DNA from: Prevotella sp.
GTDB taxonomy: Bacteria; Bacteroidota; Bacteroidia; Bacteroidales; Bacteroidaceae
DNA length: 57,325 nt
Assembly: GCA_016291085.1 (NCBI GenBank)
Contig: JAEEVW010000023.1
Span: 1 to 57,325 of the forward strand
Direction of reading: 5' to 3'
The notes beneath the pieces were generated by a model, which saw only the letters and a program-made list of their open reading frames with translations, was not told where the DNA came from and did not search any database. Positions 32,986-41,390 of this stretch are shown one piece after another. How positions within the stretch are numbered: position 1 is the first letter of the stretch; the number at the start of each line of letters is the position of its first letter. A program made the translations under genes and the position numbers.

Positions 32986-34356
32986 TTACCTGCGGCGACG
33001 AAGGGACGGTGCATAGGAGTGCCGGGAGAGGGGCTCTTCCGGGACTATGGGCAGGCGGCCGATGCCGTTCTGGAAGGCTGGCGAGATGCTGTCGAGGGTG
33101 AAGTCGTAGTAGAGGTTTTCCTCGTCGACGGTGCGGAAGTGCTGTTTGCCTTGCACGCTGTCCTTGGGTGTTTCAAAGATAACGCGCTCGATGCGTTTCT
33201 CGTCCTCTACCTTCGGCGTGCGCAAGAGGCAGTCGGCAAAGTGATAGTCGAAAACCACCGTTGAGTCGGCTATCTCGCCCATCACCACATCGTCGGCATA
33301 ACCTGTCACCAGCGTATTGCTACAGCTCAAGGTCATGGGCTTCAGCTTGGTATTCACAAAATGCAGGGCATAGCCGCGATTGGCCGAGAAGGGATAGAAC
33401 TGTGCCAGCGTGGTGCTCTGAACGTGGGCCTCACAGCCGAATAGTCCCAGACAGTCGCCGAAGGTGTTGCTGAGCTGACAATTATCCACAAACACCGTTG
33501 AATGACGGGCAGAAATGCCCACACCGCTGCTATTGTGAACTACCGTATTGAGAGCAAACAACGTGGTGCTGTCGCAAACGACAGCATCGACGGCATTGCG
33601 TATCTCACAGCTGATAAAGGAGTTATTTCCAGTAGCCGACGACAGCCGGATGCCACGCCATTGTCCACTGACGCGGTCGTAGGGCAGGTAGTCGAACATG
33701 CGGTCCAGACGGTCGCCCCGGAACAGACAGTTCTCTGCCGTCACGACTCCCTTGGCGTCGATGCCGGCACCATCGTGGAAGTAGAATACCGTGTTGCGCA
33801 AGGTCAGCGTGGCGCCTTCCTCGACGCGGATGCCCTGACCATAGACTATAAGGGGCACACTGGTCTCGATGGTCATGTCCTCGGTGACCACCAGGTCGGT
33901 GATTTTCTGTGCATCCCAGCTGTAGGTGCGCAGATTGACGCGCTGCTCTACCCCACTCTCGAGGGTGAAGATGAGGTTGTCCTCGACGAGTTGCGGCTCG
34001 TCGGCATGAGTCTCGCGGGTCGTAATCTCGACAAACACCAGGATGCTGTCGCCCTTGCGCACCTCGAAATCGGAACCTACGGGGTCCAGATACATGCCGT
34101 CGACATTGACGCGGTATCCCGACTGGTTGCTGCGTTCCAGACGGGCGGTGCGAATTCGGATGCCGTCGCCGCTCTCGTTTCTCACCCAGAAGACTTGCGT
34201 GGCAGAAGGCACCGTGCTGAACAACGTGTCGAACCGGACGGTGTCCTCCGAGAACGTCAGGCGGTTGCCCGAACTGGTGGTGAACGAATCGTTGTCTGTG
34301 CAAGCCGTCAGCAGCACAGCGATTATCGCGATGAAAAAGAAAAGTCGTCTTACCAT
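32986..34356 (-). CDS. Right-handed beta-helix lipoprotein, C-terminus probably replaced
   Basis: 456 residues. Lipoprotein signal MVRRLFFFIAIIAVLLTACTD with lipobox LLTAC. After an Ig-like N-terminal part (VFWVRNESGDGIRIRTARLE) come many beta-helix rungs with NxxF/NCxF patterns (IDAKGVVTAENCLFRGDR, NNSFISCEIRNAVDAVV, LNTVVHNSSGVGISARHST). Probably a surface-exposed polysaccharide-binding or structural protein. Members of this type that I know end in a DIGAYE-like motif; here the last 20 residues (PEEPLSRHSYAPSLRRRR) are basic and unlike that, and the stop is 40 bases from the smalltalk gene. This suggests that the island replaced the 3' end. It follows the rubrerythrin gene on the same strand. 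Confidence 0.75.
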   Translation of the reverse strand: MVRRLFFFIAIIAVLLTACTDNDSFTTSSGNRLTFSEDTVRFDTLFSTVPSATQVFWVRNESGDGIRIRTARLERSNQSGYRVNVDGMYLDPVGSDFEVRKGDSILVFVEITTRETHADEPQLVEDNLIFTLESGVEQRVNLRTYSWDAQKITDLVVTEDMTIETSVPLIVYGQGIRVEEGATLTLRNTVFYFHDGAGIDAKGVVTAENCLFRGDRLDRMFDYLPYDRVSGQWRGIRLSSATGNNSFISCEIRNAVDAVVCDSTTLFALNTVVHNSSGVGISARHSTVFVDNCQLSNTFGDCLGLFGCEAHVQSTTLAQFYPFSANRGYALHFVNTKLKPMTLSCSNTLVTGYADDVVMGEIADSTVVFDYHFADCLLRTPKVEDEKRIERVIFETPKDSVQGKQHFRTVDEENLYYDFTLDSISPAFQNGIGRLPIVPEEPLSRHSYAPSLRRRR

Positions 34357-34390
34357 ACATTGATAAAACGACTTTTTGTAGGTTTTATTG

Positions 34391-34453
34391 TCTAGGAGGT
34401 CTAGAATAACTAGTATTTCTAGTATCTCTAGTAGAACTAGTTTTCCTAGATTA
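34391..34453 (-). repeat. 9-bp CTAG-containing array after the rubrerythrin stop
   Basis: Minus strand from the TAA: TCTAGGAAA, ACTAGTTCT, ACTAGAGAT, ACTAGAAAT, ACTAGTTAT, TCTAGACCT, CCTAGACAA. Seven units of exactly 9 bases, each with CTAG, a tetramer usually rare in bacteria. Confidence 0.85.
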
Positions 34454-35005
34454 CTTGAAGTAGCGCTTCAGCAGTCCAGCGAAGCCAGCACCATGACGAG
34501 CCTCGTCCTTTGCCATCTCGTGAACGGTGTCGTGGATGGCGTCGAAACCGGCAGCCTTGGCGTTCTTGGCAATGCGGAACTTGTCCTCGCAGGCACCAGC
34601 CTCGGCAGCAGCACGCTTCTCGAGATTGGTCTTCGTGTCCCAAACAACCTCACCCAGCAGCTCAGCGAAACGGCTGGCGTGGTCGGCCTCCTCGAAAGCA
34701 TAGCGCCTGAAAGCCTCGGCAATCTCGGGATAGCCCTCGCGATCGGCCTGACGGGCCATCGCCAGATACATGCCTACCTCGCCACACTCACCATTGAAGT
34801 GGGCACGCAGGTCGTCAATCATCTCCTGGCTGACACCTTCGGGCTTGCCGTCGCCAATGCGGTGAACGGTGGCATAGGGGGTCTCACCCTCGTCCTTCAG
34901 TTCAGAGAACTTCGATGCGGGAGCCTTACAGATGGGGCACTTCTCGGGAGCTGCATCGCCTTCATAGATATATCCACAAACGGCGCAAATAAACTTTTTC
35001 TTCAT
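34451..35005 (-). CDS. Reverse-type rubrerythrin
   Basis: Peroxide-reducing non-haem iron protein for anaerobic oxidative defence, 184 residues. Domain order is inverted from classical rubrerythrin: N-terminal rubredoxin ([12 protein letters not shown] and [11 protein letters not shown] supply four Cys), then the ferritin-like four-helix bundle with diiron ligands in [31 protein letters not shown] and [10 protein letters not shown]. Start at the ATG giving MKKKF; a TATATTTG box lies about 55 bases upstream. Complete. Confidence 0.92.
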   Translation of the reverse strand: MKKKFICAVCGYIYEGDAAPEKCPICKAPASKFSELKDEGETPYATVHRIGDGKPEGVSQEMIDDLRAHFNGECGEVGMYLAMARQADREGYPEIAEAFRRYAFEEADHASRFAELLGEVVWDTKTNLEKRAAAEAGACEDKFRIAKNAKAAGFDAIHDTVHEMAKDEARHGAGFAGLLKRYFK

Positions 35006-35060
35006 AATCAATCCTGTGTTTGTTTAGTTAGTAAATATCATTATCTTTAAATCTCGTTTG

Positions 35061-35068
35061 CAAATATA
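35061..35068 (-). promoter_or_regulatory. -7 promoter box of the rubrerythrin gene
   Basis: TATATTTG followed by CAAACG on the minus strand; fits TAnnTTTG. Confidence 0.6.
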
Positions 35069-35143
35069 CGAATTAAAAATGAAACCCGCAAACTTTTTTT
35101 GCAATTTTATTGCATATCCTTTCCATATGTGGAAAAAAAGTGA

Positions 35144-35151
35144 TACCTTTG
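35144..35151 (+). promoter_or_regulatory. -7 promoter box of the PAP2-eptA operon
   Basis: TACCTTTG followed by GC, 28 bases before the PAP2 ATG. A palindrome CATATCCTTTCCATATG lies about 20 bases upstream of the box and could be an operator. Confidence 0.65.
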
Positions 35152-35178
35152 CATCCGGAAACAGTTATAAACCAATAT

Positions 35179-35862
35179 ATGAATAAAATGATATCAGTTT
35201 ATGGCATCGCATATCTTGTGTTGCTCATGTTGGTTATTGGGTTGCTTTGTATGTATCCCAAGCTGGAGCTTCACTTGTTACTAAATTCCTGGCACACAGA
35301 GTTCGAAGACACCTTCTTCAAGTATTACTCCATGTTGGCAGAAGGACCGTTATATGTCCTGGCTCTGCTCCCCATTCTTTGGAGGGAAATACAAATCACC
35401 GTCCTGTTTACCCTGAGCGAACTGACGGGAGGTGCAGTGCTGCAGGTGCTGAAACACACCTTCAGTTTCGATCGTCCTGTGTCAGCGTTCGAGCACTACG
35501 GCAACGCCATGCTGCCACTGGTGCAGGGAGTGGATATGCATCACAGCAATTCGTTCCCGTCAGGTCATGCTTCCACGTTCTTCGTATTCTTTACATGCTG
35601 TGCACTGTTTCTGGCATACAACTACAAGCAAAACCATCAGCCGGGCAATTCGAGGAAATGGTTTCTGATCAATGCGTCGATGCTGGCGCTGCTGATATTG
35701 GCTGCACTGGGGGCTTACTCGCGCATCTACCTGTCGCAGCACTTCCTGTCGGATGTCTGTGTGGGTAGCATCATCGGTTTCATGACACCATGCCTGTTTT
35801 TCTTCTTCGCCAAAGGCATGATTACAAAGATCAGTAATAAGTTGTATCAGCTGAAACGATGA
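35179..35862 (+). CDS. PAP2-family membrane phosphatase
   Basis: 227 residues from MNKMISVYG; the upstream in-frame start would lie before the promoter box. About six membrane segments. The three phosphatase motifs are present: KHTFSFDRP (K-x6-RP), FPSGHAST (PSGH) and SRIYLSQHFLSDV (SR-x5-H-x3-D). Acts on lipid phosphates on the outer face of the inner membrane. Because the next gene is a phosphoethanolamine transferase overlapping by 4 bases (ATGA), a lipid A phosphatase (LpxE-like) is more likely than undecaprenyl-diphosphate recycling. It would free a phosphate position before decoration, raising resistance to cationic peptides; that is inference. Confidence 0.85.
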   Translation: MNKMISVYGIAYLVLLMLVIGLLCMYPKLELHLLLNSWHTEFEDTFFKYYSMLAEGPLYVLALLPILWREIQITVLFTLSELTGGAVLQVLKHTFSFDRPVSAFEHYGNAMLPLVQGVDMHHSNSFPSGHASTFFVFFTCCALFLAYNYKQNHQPGNSRKWFLINASMLALLILAALGAYSRIYLSQHFLSDVCVGSIIGFMTPCLFFFFAKGMITKISNKLYQLKR

Positions 35863-37403
35863 AATCGCTACGTTCCCTTTCGCTCTTTATCTTTTCATGT
35901 ATTGTCAGCATAGGCACCTTGTTGTGTTACAACCTGCCCTTCTTTCAATATGTAGCCAACAACAGCAATGAGAATGTGGGTGGAAAGATATTCCTGCTGG
36001 CGTCGCTGGTGGTGATCATGCTGGTGCTGAACTTCATGATGACCTATCTGGTCATGTTCCTGATGAGAATGGTGGGGCGCATCCTGCTGGCCATCCTTTC
36101 CATGATCAACGCAACGGCAGTCTATTTCATCATTACCTACAGCGTCATGATGGACCAAACAACCATTGAGAACGTGTTCAACACTCGATACTCGGAAGCC
36201 TCAGGATTCTTCAGTTGGTCGCTGTGGCTGTTCATCGCTGTCTTTGGCGTGCTGCCTGCCTTGTGGTGCCTGTTGCAACCGGTAGTCATCGGCAAGGCCA
36301 AGAAACTGGCCATCTATTGCGGGGCTTCTCTGGCCGTTGTTCTGGTGGTGGCATTGGCAAACATCGGCCAGACGCTGTGGATCAGCCAGCACGACACGGA
36401 ATTGGGAGGACTGCTGCAGCCCTGGTCCTATCTGGTCAATACGGTTCGCATGATTAGCAGTCAGCACGACGAACAAGCCGAGGAAATCAAACTCCCCGAC
36501 GGCAAGATTACGGACAACGAAAAGGCTGTGGTGGTGCTCGTCATCGGCGAGTCGGCCAGAAAAGCCAACTTTCAGCTCTACGGCTATCAGCGCAACACGA
36601 ACCCATTGCTATCGAAACAAGACGGTCTGAAGGTGTACGAGGCTACGTCGTGTGCCACCTACACCACGGCCGGAAGCAAAGCCATTTTGGAACCGAAAAA
36701 CACGGACGACCTGTATGAGCTGTTGCCCAACTACGCTTTCAGAACAGGCGTTGACGTGGCGTGGCGCACCTCGAACTGGGGCGAGCCTCCTATACACATT
36801 GACGAATATGTCACTGACGACAAGCTTGCCGAACACTATCCTGATGCGGAGGAAAAAAACTACGACGGCATACTCTTCCACGGGCTTCGCGAGCGTATCG
36901 AGTCAAGCCAGAAGGACAAGGTGCTGATTGTGCTGCATACCAGCACCAGTCACGGCCCGAAATATGCCGACAAGTATCCCAAGAAGTTCGAAGTGTTCAA
37001 GCCTGTGGCCAAGAATGTGGAAGAAGGCGAGAAGAATATCGGTATGCTGGTGAATGCCTACGACAACACCATCCTATACACCGACTTCCTGCTGGATGGA
37101 CTTATCAACACTTTGCGCGCCATGACTGACTGGAAGAGCGCCATGATTTTTATTTCCGATCACGGGGAGTCGCTGGGCGAGAACAAGATGTTCATGCACG
37201 GAATGCCTATGCGACTGGCTCCCAAGGAGCAGTACGAAATACCGTTCCTGGTGTGGACTTCAGAAGGCTACAGAGACTACAAGCCAGAAGGCGAGCTGCC
37301 AGCGGTGCTGGAACAGCATTACATTTTCCACTCTGTGCTGAACCTGTTGTCGATAGAGTCACCCGCCTACGACAAAGAGTTTGATGTATATATAAAGAGG
37401 TGA
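35859..37403 (+). CDS. Phosphoethanolamine transferase, EptA/Mcr type
   Basis: 514 residues. Five N-terminal transmembrane helices (about residues 10-175), then an alkaline-phosphatase-like periplasmic domain. Metal and nucleophile motifs: VIGESARKANFQLYGYQRNT (Glu), EATSCATYTTAGSKAIL (the catalytic Thr region of EptA, CATYTT where CGTAT is usual), LIVLHTSTSHGP-like HTSTSHGPKY, and ISDHGESLGENKMFMHGMP (Asp-His). Expected to transfer phosphoethanolamine from phosphatidylethanolamine to lipid A. Coupled to the PAP2 gene. Confidence 0.9.
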   Translation: MKSLRSLSLFIFSCIVSIGTLLCYNLPFFQYVANNSNENVGGKIFLLASLVVIMLVLNFMMTYLVMFLMRMVGRILLAILSMINATAVYFIITYSVMMDQTTIENVFNTRYSEASGFFSWSLWLFIAVFGVLPALWCLLQPVVIGKAKKLAIYCGASLAVVLVVALANIGQTLWISQHDTELGGLLQPWSYLVNTVRMISSQHDEQAEEIKLPDGKITDNEKAVVVLVIGESARKANFQLYGYQRNTNPLLSKQDGLKVYEATSCATYTTAGSKAILEPKNTDDLYELLPNYAFRTGVDVAWRTSNWGEPPIHIDEYVTDDKLAEHYPDAEEKNYDGILFHGLRERIESSQKDKVLIVLHTSTSHGPKYADKYPKKFEVFKPVAKNVEEGEKNIGMLVNAYDNTILYTDFLLDGLINTLRAMTDWKSAMIFISDHGESLGENKMFMHGMPMRLAPKEQYEIPFLVWTSEGYRDYKPEGELPAVLEQHYIFHSVLNLLSIESPAYDKEFDVYIKR

Positions 37404-37460
37404 GAGGTAAGAGGTAAGAAATAAACGAGGCTTGGGCAAATGCTCAAGCCTCGTTTGTTT
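37397..37460 (+). terminator. Short repeat and bidirectional terminator after eptA-type gene
   Basis: The stop TGA is embedded in GAGGTGAGAGGTAAGAGGTAAGA (7-bp units). Next is a hairpin (AAACGAGGCTTG at 37423-37434 with CAAGCCTCGTTT at 37445-37456) followed by GTTTGG. It lies between convergent genes and can serve both. Confidence 0.8.
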
Positions 37461-37479
37461 GGAAGGAAAGGATGAATGC

Positions 37480-39222
37480 TTAGAGATTCAGACTCTTCTT
37501 GATAGCCTCAATCTTCTCCTCAGCAGCCTTCGAGCAGCGCTCATAATCAGCAGCGCCCTTGAAGCTGGCATCCTTCACCTCAGTATAGAATTTGATCTTA
37601 GGTTCAGTACCAGAGGGACGAACGGACACCTTTGTGCCATCTTCGCAGAACCACTGCAGCACGTTCGACTTATCGGGCATATCGAGCTTCTCGACAGTGC
37701 CGTCAGCCTTCTTGCTCTCAAGCAGCTGGAAGTCCTTCTGCAGCACAATCTTCGAACCACCGAGATCCTTGGGAGGGTTGTTGCGATAGTCGACCATCAT
37801 CTGCTTGATCTCGTCGGCACCGGTCTTTCCCGGACGCACCACGTTGATGGTAATCTCCTTCGAGAATCCGTACTCCTTATAGATGTTCATGAGCAGGTCG
37901 TACAGCGTCATGCCATTGTCGCGAGCCCAGGCAGCAATCTCACAAATCAGACAGATAGCTGCGGGGGAGTCCTTATCACGAACCTTGTCGTATGGCAGGA
38001 AGCCGAACGACTCCTCACCACCACCGATGTACTTCTTCTTGCCTTCGTTGACACGAATCTCGTTGGCAATCCACTTGAAGCCGGTGTAGCAGTCCTTATA
38101 TTCTACCTGATTCTTCTTGGCAATCTCGGCAATCACCTCAGTGGTCACAATGGTCTTTACCAGGAACTCGTTGCCCTTCAGCTGGCCGAGCTTCTTCTTA
38201 TTGGCGATGATGTACCACGAGAACATCATGCAGGTCTGGTTACCATTCAGAATCTCCCACTCGCCCTTCGAGTTGCGGCAAACAATGGCCAAACGGTCAG
38301 CATCGGGGTCGGAAGCAATCACCAGGTCGGCATTGAGCTTCGTACCGAGCTTCATACCCAACGTCATAGCCTCGGCATTCTCAGGATTCGGGCTGACAAC
38401 GGTGGGGAAGTTACCGTCGATGACCATCTGCTCGGGCACAACGTGGATGTTCTGGAAGCCCCAAGAGCGCAGAGCCATCGGGATAATGACGCGACCAGTA
38501 CCGTGCATGGGCGAATAGACAATGTTGAGGTCTTTCTGGCGCAGGATGACATCCTGGTCGACCATAGCCTCCTTGACAGCCTGGATGTAGTCCCAGTCCA
38601 TCTCACCGCCAATGGGGATGATGAGGTCCTTGTTGCCCTCGAATTTTACGTCGCTGATCTTCACCTTGTTCACCTCGTCGATGATACCCTTGTCGTGTGG
38701 GAACAGCACCTGAGCACCGTCGTCCCAGTAGGCCTTGTAGCCATTGTACTCGCGCGGGTTATGAGAAGCGGTGACGTTGACACCAGCCTGACAGCCGAGC
38801 TGACGGATGGCGAAAGAAATCTCAGGAGTAGGACGCAGGCTCTCGAAGAGATAGACCTTGATGCCGTTAGCCGAGAAGATGTCAGCAACAGACTCGGCAA
38901 ACATGCGACCGTTGTTACGGCAGTCGTGACCAACCACCACTGAGCACTGCTTGCCTGGGAATGCCTTCAGGATGTAGTTGGCAAAACCCTGGGTAGCCAT
39001 ACCCACGATGTACTTGTTCATTCGGTTGGTACCAGCACCCATGATGCCGCGCAGTCCACCTGTACCAAATTCCAGGTCGCGGTAAAAAGCATCGATGAGA
39101 GCTGACTTGTCGGTGTCGTCCAACATAGCCTGTACTTCCTTACGTGTCTCCTCGTCAAAGGCCGGAGATAGCCATTCCTTCGCACGTGCCTCGCACTGAG
39201 CAATGAGTTCGTTATTTTCCAT
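37480..39222 (-). CDS. Phosphosugar mutase (phosphoglucomutase/phosphomannomutase)
   Basis: Alpha-D-phosphohexomutase of 580 residues, the long form usual in Bacteroidota. LEFGTGGLRGIMGAGTNRMN at the N-terminus, active-site serine loop GVNVTASHNPREYNGYKAYW, metal loop VIASDPDADRLAIV, sugar-binding YIGGGEESFGFL, phosphate-binding RPSGTEPKIKFY. Interconverts hexose 1- and 6-phosphates, linking glycolysis with glycan precursor synthesis. Glucose versus mannose preference is not decided by these motifs. Preceded by a TATCTTTG box. Confidence 0.92.
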   Translation of the reverse strand: MENNELIAQCEARAKEWLSPAFDEETRKEVQAMLDDTDKSALIDAFYRDLEFGTGGLRGIMGAGTNRMNKYIVGMATQGFANYILKAFPGKQCSVVVGHDCRNNGRMFAESVADIFSANGIKVYLFESLRPTPEISFAIRQLGCQAGVNVTASHNPREYNGYKAYWDDGAQVLFPHDKGIIDEVNKVKISDVKFEGNKDLIIPIGGEMDWDYIQAVKEAMVDQDVILRQKDLNIVYSPMHGTGRVIIPMALRSWGFQNIHVVPEQMVIDGNFPTVVSPNPENAEAMTLGMKLGTKLNADLVIASDPDADRLAIVCRNSKGEWEILNGNQTCMMFSWYIIANKKKLGQLKGNEFLVKTIVTTEVIAEIAKKNQVEYKDCYTGFKWIANEIRVNEGKKKYIGGGEESFGFLPYDKVRDKDSPAAICLICEIAAWARDNGMTLYDLLMNIYKEYGFSKEITINVVRPGKTGADEIKQMMVDYRNNPPKDLGGSKIVLQKDFQLLESKKADGTVEKLDMPDKSNVLQWFCEDGTKVSVRPSGTEPKIKFYTEVKDASFKGAADYERCSKAAEEKIEAIKKSLNL

Positions 39223-39263
39223 AATAGTTGTAATTAATGTTTTAGACTTGTATGTAGTAAATG

Positions 39264-39271
39264 CAAAGATA
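39264..39271 (-). promoter_or_regulatory. -7 promoter box of the phosphosugar mutase gene
   Basis: TATCTTTG followed by CATT on the minus strand, 42 bases before the ATG. The sequence upstream (GATACTGATTTTGAAAAAG...) forms an inverted GATACTGATT/AATCAGTATC pair overlapping the box, a possible operator. Confidence 0.6.
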
Positions 39272-39320
39272 CTGATTCTTTTTCAAAATCAGTATCTCTG
39301 CATGTATTTTTTTGCTTTTT

Positions 39321-40532
39321 TTAATTATTGAGCTTTTTCAGCACCTTGTCAATTTCATCAAACTGCTTGCCCATGTTCAAGTTCAGATAGACACGATAAA
39401 GTGCCGGCGCCCAGCGTCTTTTCTGGTCGGGAGCAAGTTTCCGGTATGCCTCCATATAGGGGCGTGCATCTTGGTAGAGTTTAATGAGTTTGAGACGGTT
39501 CTTGCGCGGTTCATTCTCTTTTTCAAGTGCAAGAGCCTGGTTCAGATGTGCCGTTGCTACATTGAAATAAGCCTCGGGCATCGTATCGTTGACGGCAATA
39601 AGCTGTTCGCTGGTCTGGAGGCAGTCTTCGTAGTTACCGGCATTCAGCTGTGCCACCGACTGTGCCAGCAGAAACAGTTGATTACGCGGATTGATCTTCA
39701 GTCCCCGGGCCGTCAGCTCGAGCACGCGGTCATACAGTCCCAACGACGTGTAATGGTCGGCCAGACGGGGAAAGAAGTAAGGATGCTCAGGATATTCCTC
39801 ATAGCCTTGTTGCAGGGTGGCAACCAGCGCTGAGTCGTTCTGTTGCTGACGACAGGCCTCACAGACATACTGCAAGGTGAATTCACGCTTGGCAGTATCG
39901 CGCAATGCCAGATGGTGGTAACGCAATGTGCTGTCGGGCTGTTGCAGCTTATAGCCACAGAACGTGGCCCAGTAGGCGGCCTGCACCATCAGCGAGTCGC
40001 GCTTCAGGTAGTCGTAGCCCGTAAACAAGGGCTGGCTGTCAGCATCAAGGTAGGTATCGAAGAAGCTGTAGGCATCGGCATACTGTGCCTTGCGAACCTG
40101 AAACGTGCCTCCGTAATACAGGTTGCGGCGTAGCAGGTTCAGTTGGCTGGCATGATCCTCGCGGTATTCCGGACGCACTCGTCCTTTCTTGTCGGGACGA
40201 GCATCGAGACTGTCGAGCGACTCGGCAATCTGGTAGAGTTTACGGATCAGGCTGAAAAACTGTACCGTATCGTATTTCTGCTTCAGGTAAAGCTTTTCGT
40301 TGGCAGACTCGTACTGCAGAAGAGCGGCATCGTACCAGGTGGCATAGATGCGGGGATTCTGCCTGTTGGCAGAGTCTTTAGCCAACAAGTCCGTCATCAG
40401 CTTTTCAGCCGATGACAGATCCTTGTCTTTACCGTTCTTGATGTAAGTTCGCGCCTGACTGATCTCTTTCTTTTGTGCATCACACATCAGCACCGCCAGC
40501 AGACAGCAGCATACGGTTATTATCCTTCGCAT
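39321..40532 (-). CDS. Periplasmic TPR-repeat protein
   Basis: 403 residues with signal peptide (MRRIITVCCCLLAVLMCDAQ). The body is almost all helical pairs of TPR type; clear ones are NPRIYATWYDAALLQYESAN, HPYFFPRLADHYTSLGLYDR and NQLFLLAQSVAQLNAGNYED. Likely an adaptor for protein-protein contact in the periplasm. No specific family recognised. Possibly in the same transcript direction as the DUF4293, rpoZ and bamD genes that lie upstream. Confidence 0.75.
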   Translation of the reverse strand: MRRIITVCCCLLAVLMCDAQKKEISQARTYIKNGKDKDLSSAEKLMTDLLAKDSANRQNPRIYATWYDAALLQYESANEKLYLKQKYDTVQFFSLIRKLYQIAESLDSLDARPDKKGRVRPEYREDHASQLNLLRRNLYYGGTFQVRKAQYADAYSFFDTYLDADSQPLFTGYDYLKRDSLMVQAAYWATFCGYKLQQPDSTLRYHHLALRDTAKREFTLQYVCEACRQQQNDSALVATLQQGYEEYPEHPYFFPRLADHYTSLGLYDRVLELTARGLKINPRNQLFLLAQSVAQLNAGNYEDCLQTSEQLIAVNDTMPEAYFNVATAHLNQALALEKENEPRKNRLKLIKLYQDARPYMEAYRKLAPDQKRRWAPALYRVYLNLNMGKQFDEIDKVLKKLNN

Positions 40533-40590
40533 CTTTATACCTTATATAATATATATAGTCATGAAGCCGACCTCAGCCAGCCTCATGCTA

Positions 40591-40941
40591 TCAGCGGATT
40601 CTATCGGCAGCACGCACCAGCTTCTCGTCGGCAAGGATAGCCTTGCGCGCCATGAAGCAGAGTATGGCCGATACCAAGGGCAAAGCTGCCGTTAGCGGCA
40701 ACTGTTCGGGGAGCTTTCCTTGTTGGATCAACACTGCCAGCACCACATACCACGCCAGACAGGCCAGTATGGGGATGAAGCAGAGGTTGGCCTGCACCTT
40801 GCGGCGCTTGTAGAGGAAGATGGCATATAGGCTGACTGCCGATGACAGCATCTGCAGGATGAAGAGCTGCCAGGTCATATAGAATACCATCCCCAGAATG
40901 ACGGCCACCAAAAGGAAAAGCGTTTGTTTGCGCTGAATCAT
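40591..40941 (-). CDS. DUF4293-type small membrane protein
   Basis: 116 residues from MIQRKQTLFLLVAVILGM; the in-frame upstream start overlaps rpoZ and is unlikely. Four hydrophobic segments in a short protein with the MIQRxQT opening fit DUF4293, which in Bacteroidota typically follows rpoZ, as here (2-base gap). DUF4293 proteins are often about 140-150 residues, so this is a short member. Function unknown. Confidence 0.75.
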   Translation of the reverse strand: MIQRKQTLFLLVAVILGMVFYMTWQLFILQMLSSAVSLYAIFLYKRRKVQANLCFIPILACLAWYVVLAVLIQQGKLPEQLPLTAALPLVSAILCFMARKAILADEKLVRAADRIR

Positions 40942-40943
40942 GA

Positions 40944-41282
40944 TTAGCGGTCTTCTGATGAATTCTCGCGGGCAGGATCGCGCCAATACACCTTATCCTC
41001 GACAAACTCCTGAGTAGCCAGCAATGAGGGCTTGGGGAGTTTCTCGTAGTATCGTGAGATCTCAATTTGCTCACGATTCTCGAAGACCTCCTCGAGGGAG
41101 TCGTTATAAGAGGCAAATTCAGCGAGTTTCTTGCTGAGGTCGTCCTTAATCTGCGCGCTGATCTGATTAGCACGCTTAGAAATGATTGCTACACTCTCGT
41201 AGATGTTTCCGGTATCCTCACAGAGGTCCATAATGTTGCGCGTCACGGTATTAACCGGAGCTTTTGATTTCTTGTAATCCAT
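40944..41282 (-). CDS. rpoZ: RNA polymerase omega-type subunit (Bacteroidota RpoZ)
   Basis: 112 residues. MDYKKSKAPVNTVTRNIMDL followed by TGNIYESVAIISKRANQI matches the Bacteroidota omega family: the IYESVAIISKRANQ helix corresponds to the core-binding helix of omega. It helps assemble the beta-prime subunit. Lies between bamD (upstream, separated by a 100-base AT-rich array) and the DUF4293 gene, the usual order in the phylum. Confidence 0.88.
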   Translation of the reverse strand: MDYKKSKAPVNTVTRNIMDLCEDTGNIYESVAIISKRANQISAQIKDDLSKKLAEFASYNDSLEEVFENREQIEISRYYEKLPKPSLLATQEFVEDKVYWRDPARENSSEDR

Positions 41283-41390
41283 CTTATTTATTTACTATTT
41301 GACTATTTCTGTTTATTTACTATTTGACAATTTACGATTTACGATTTATTTACCATTTGACTATTTACTATTTTATTATTTAAAACAGGT
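41283..41390 (-). repeat. Long AATAGTCAAATAGTAAAT array between bamD and rpoZ
   Basis: About 100 bases made only of variants of ATAGTAAAT, ATAGTCAA, ATCGTAAAT and ATGGTAAAT, running from the bamD stop to the rpoZ start. It shares units with the short array before galK (25590-25623). Confidence 0.85.

Noticed and set aside
37432..38943. 503-codon + strand frame
   Set aside because: Antisense to the phosphosugar mutase, whose catalytic motifs are all present on the minus strand.
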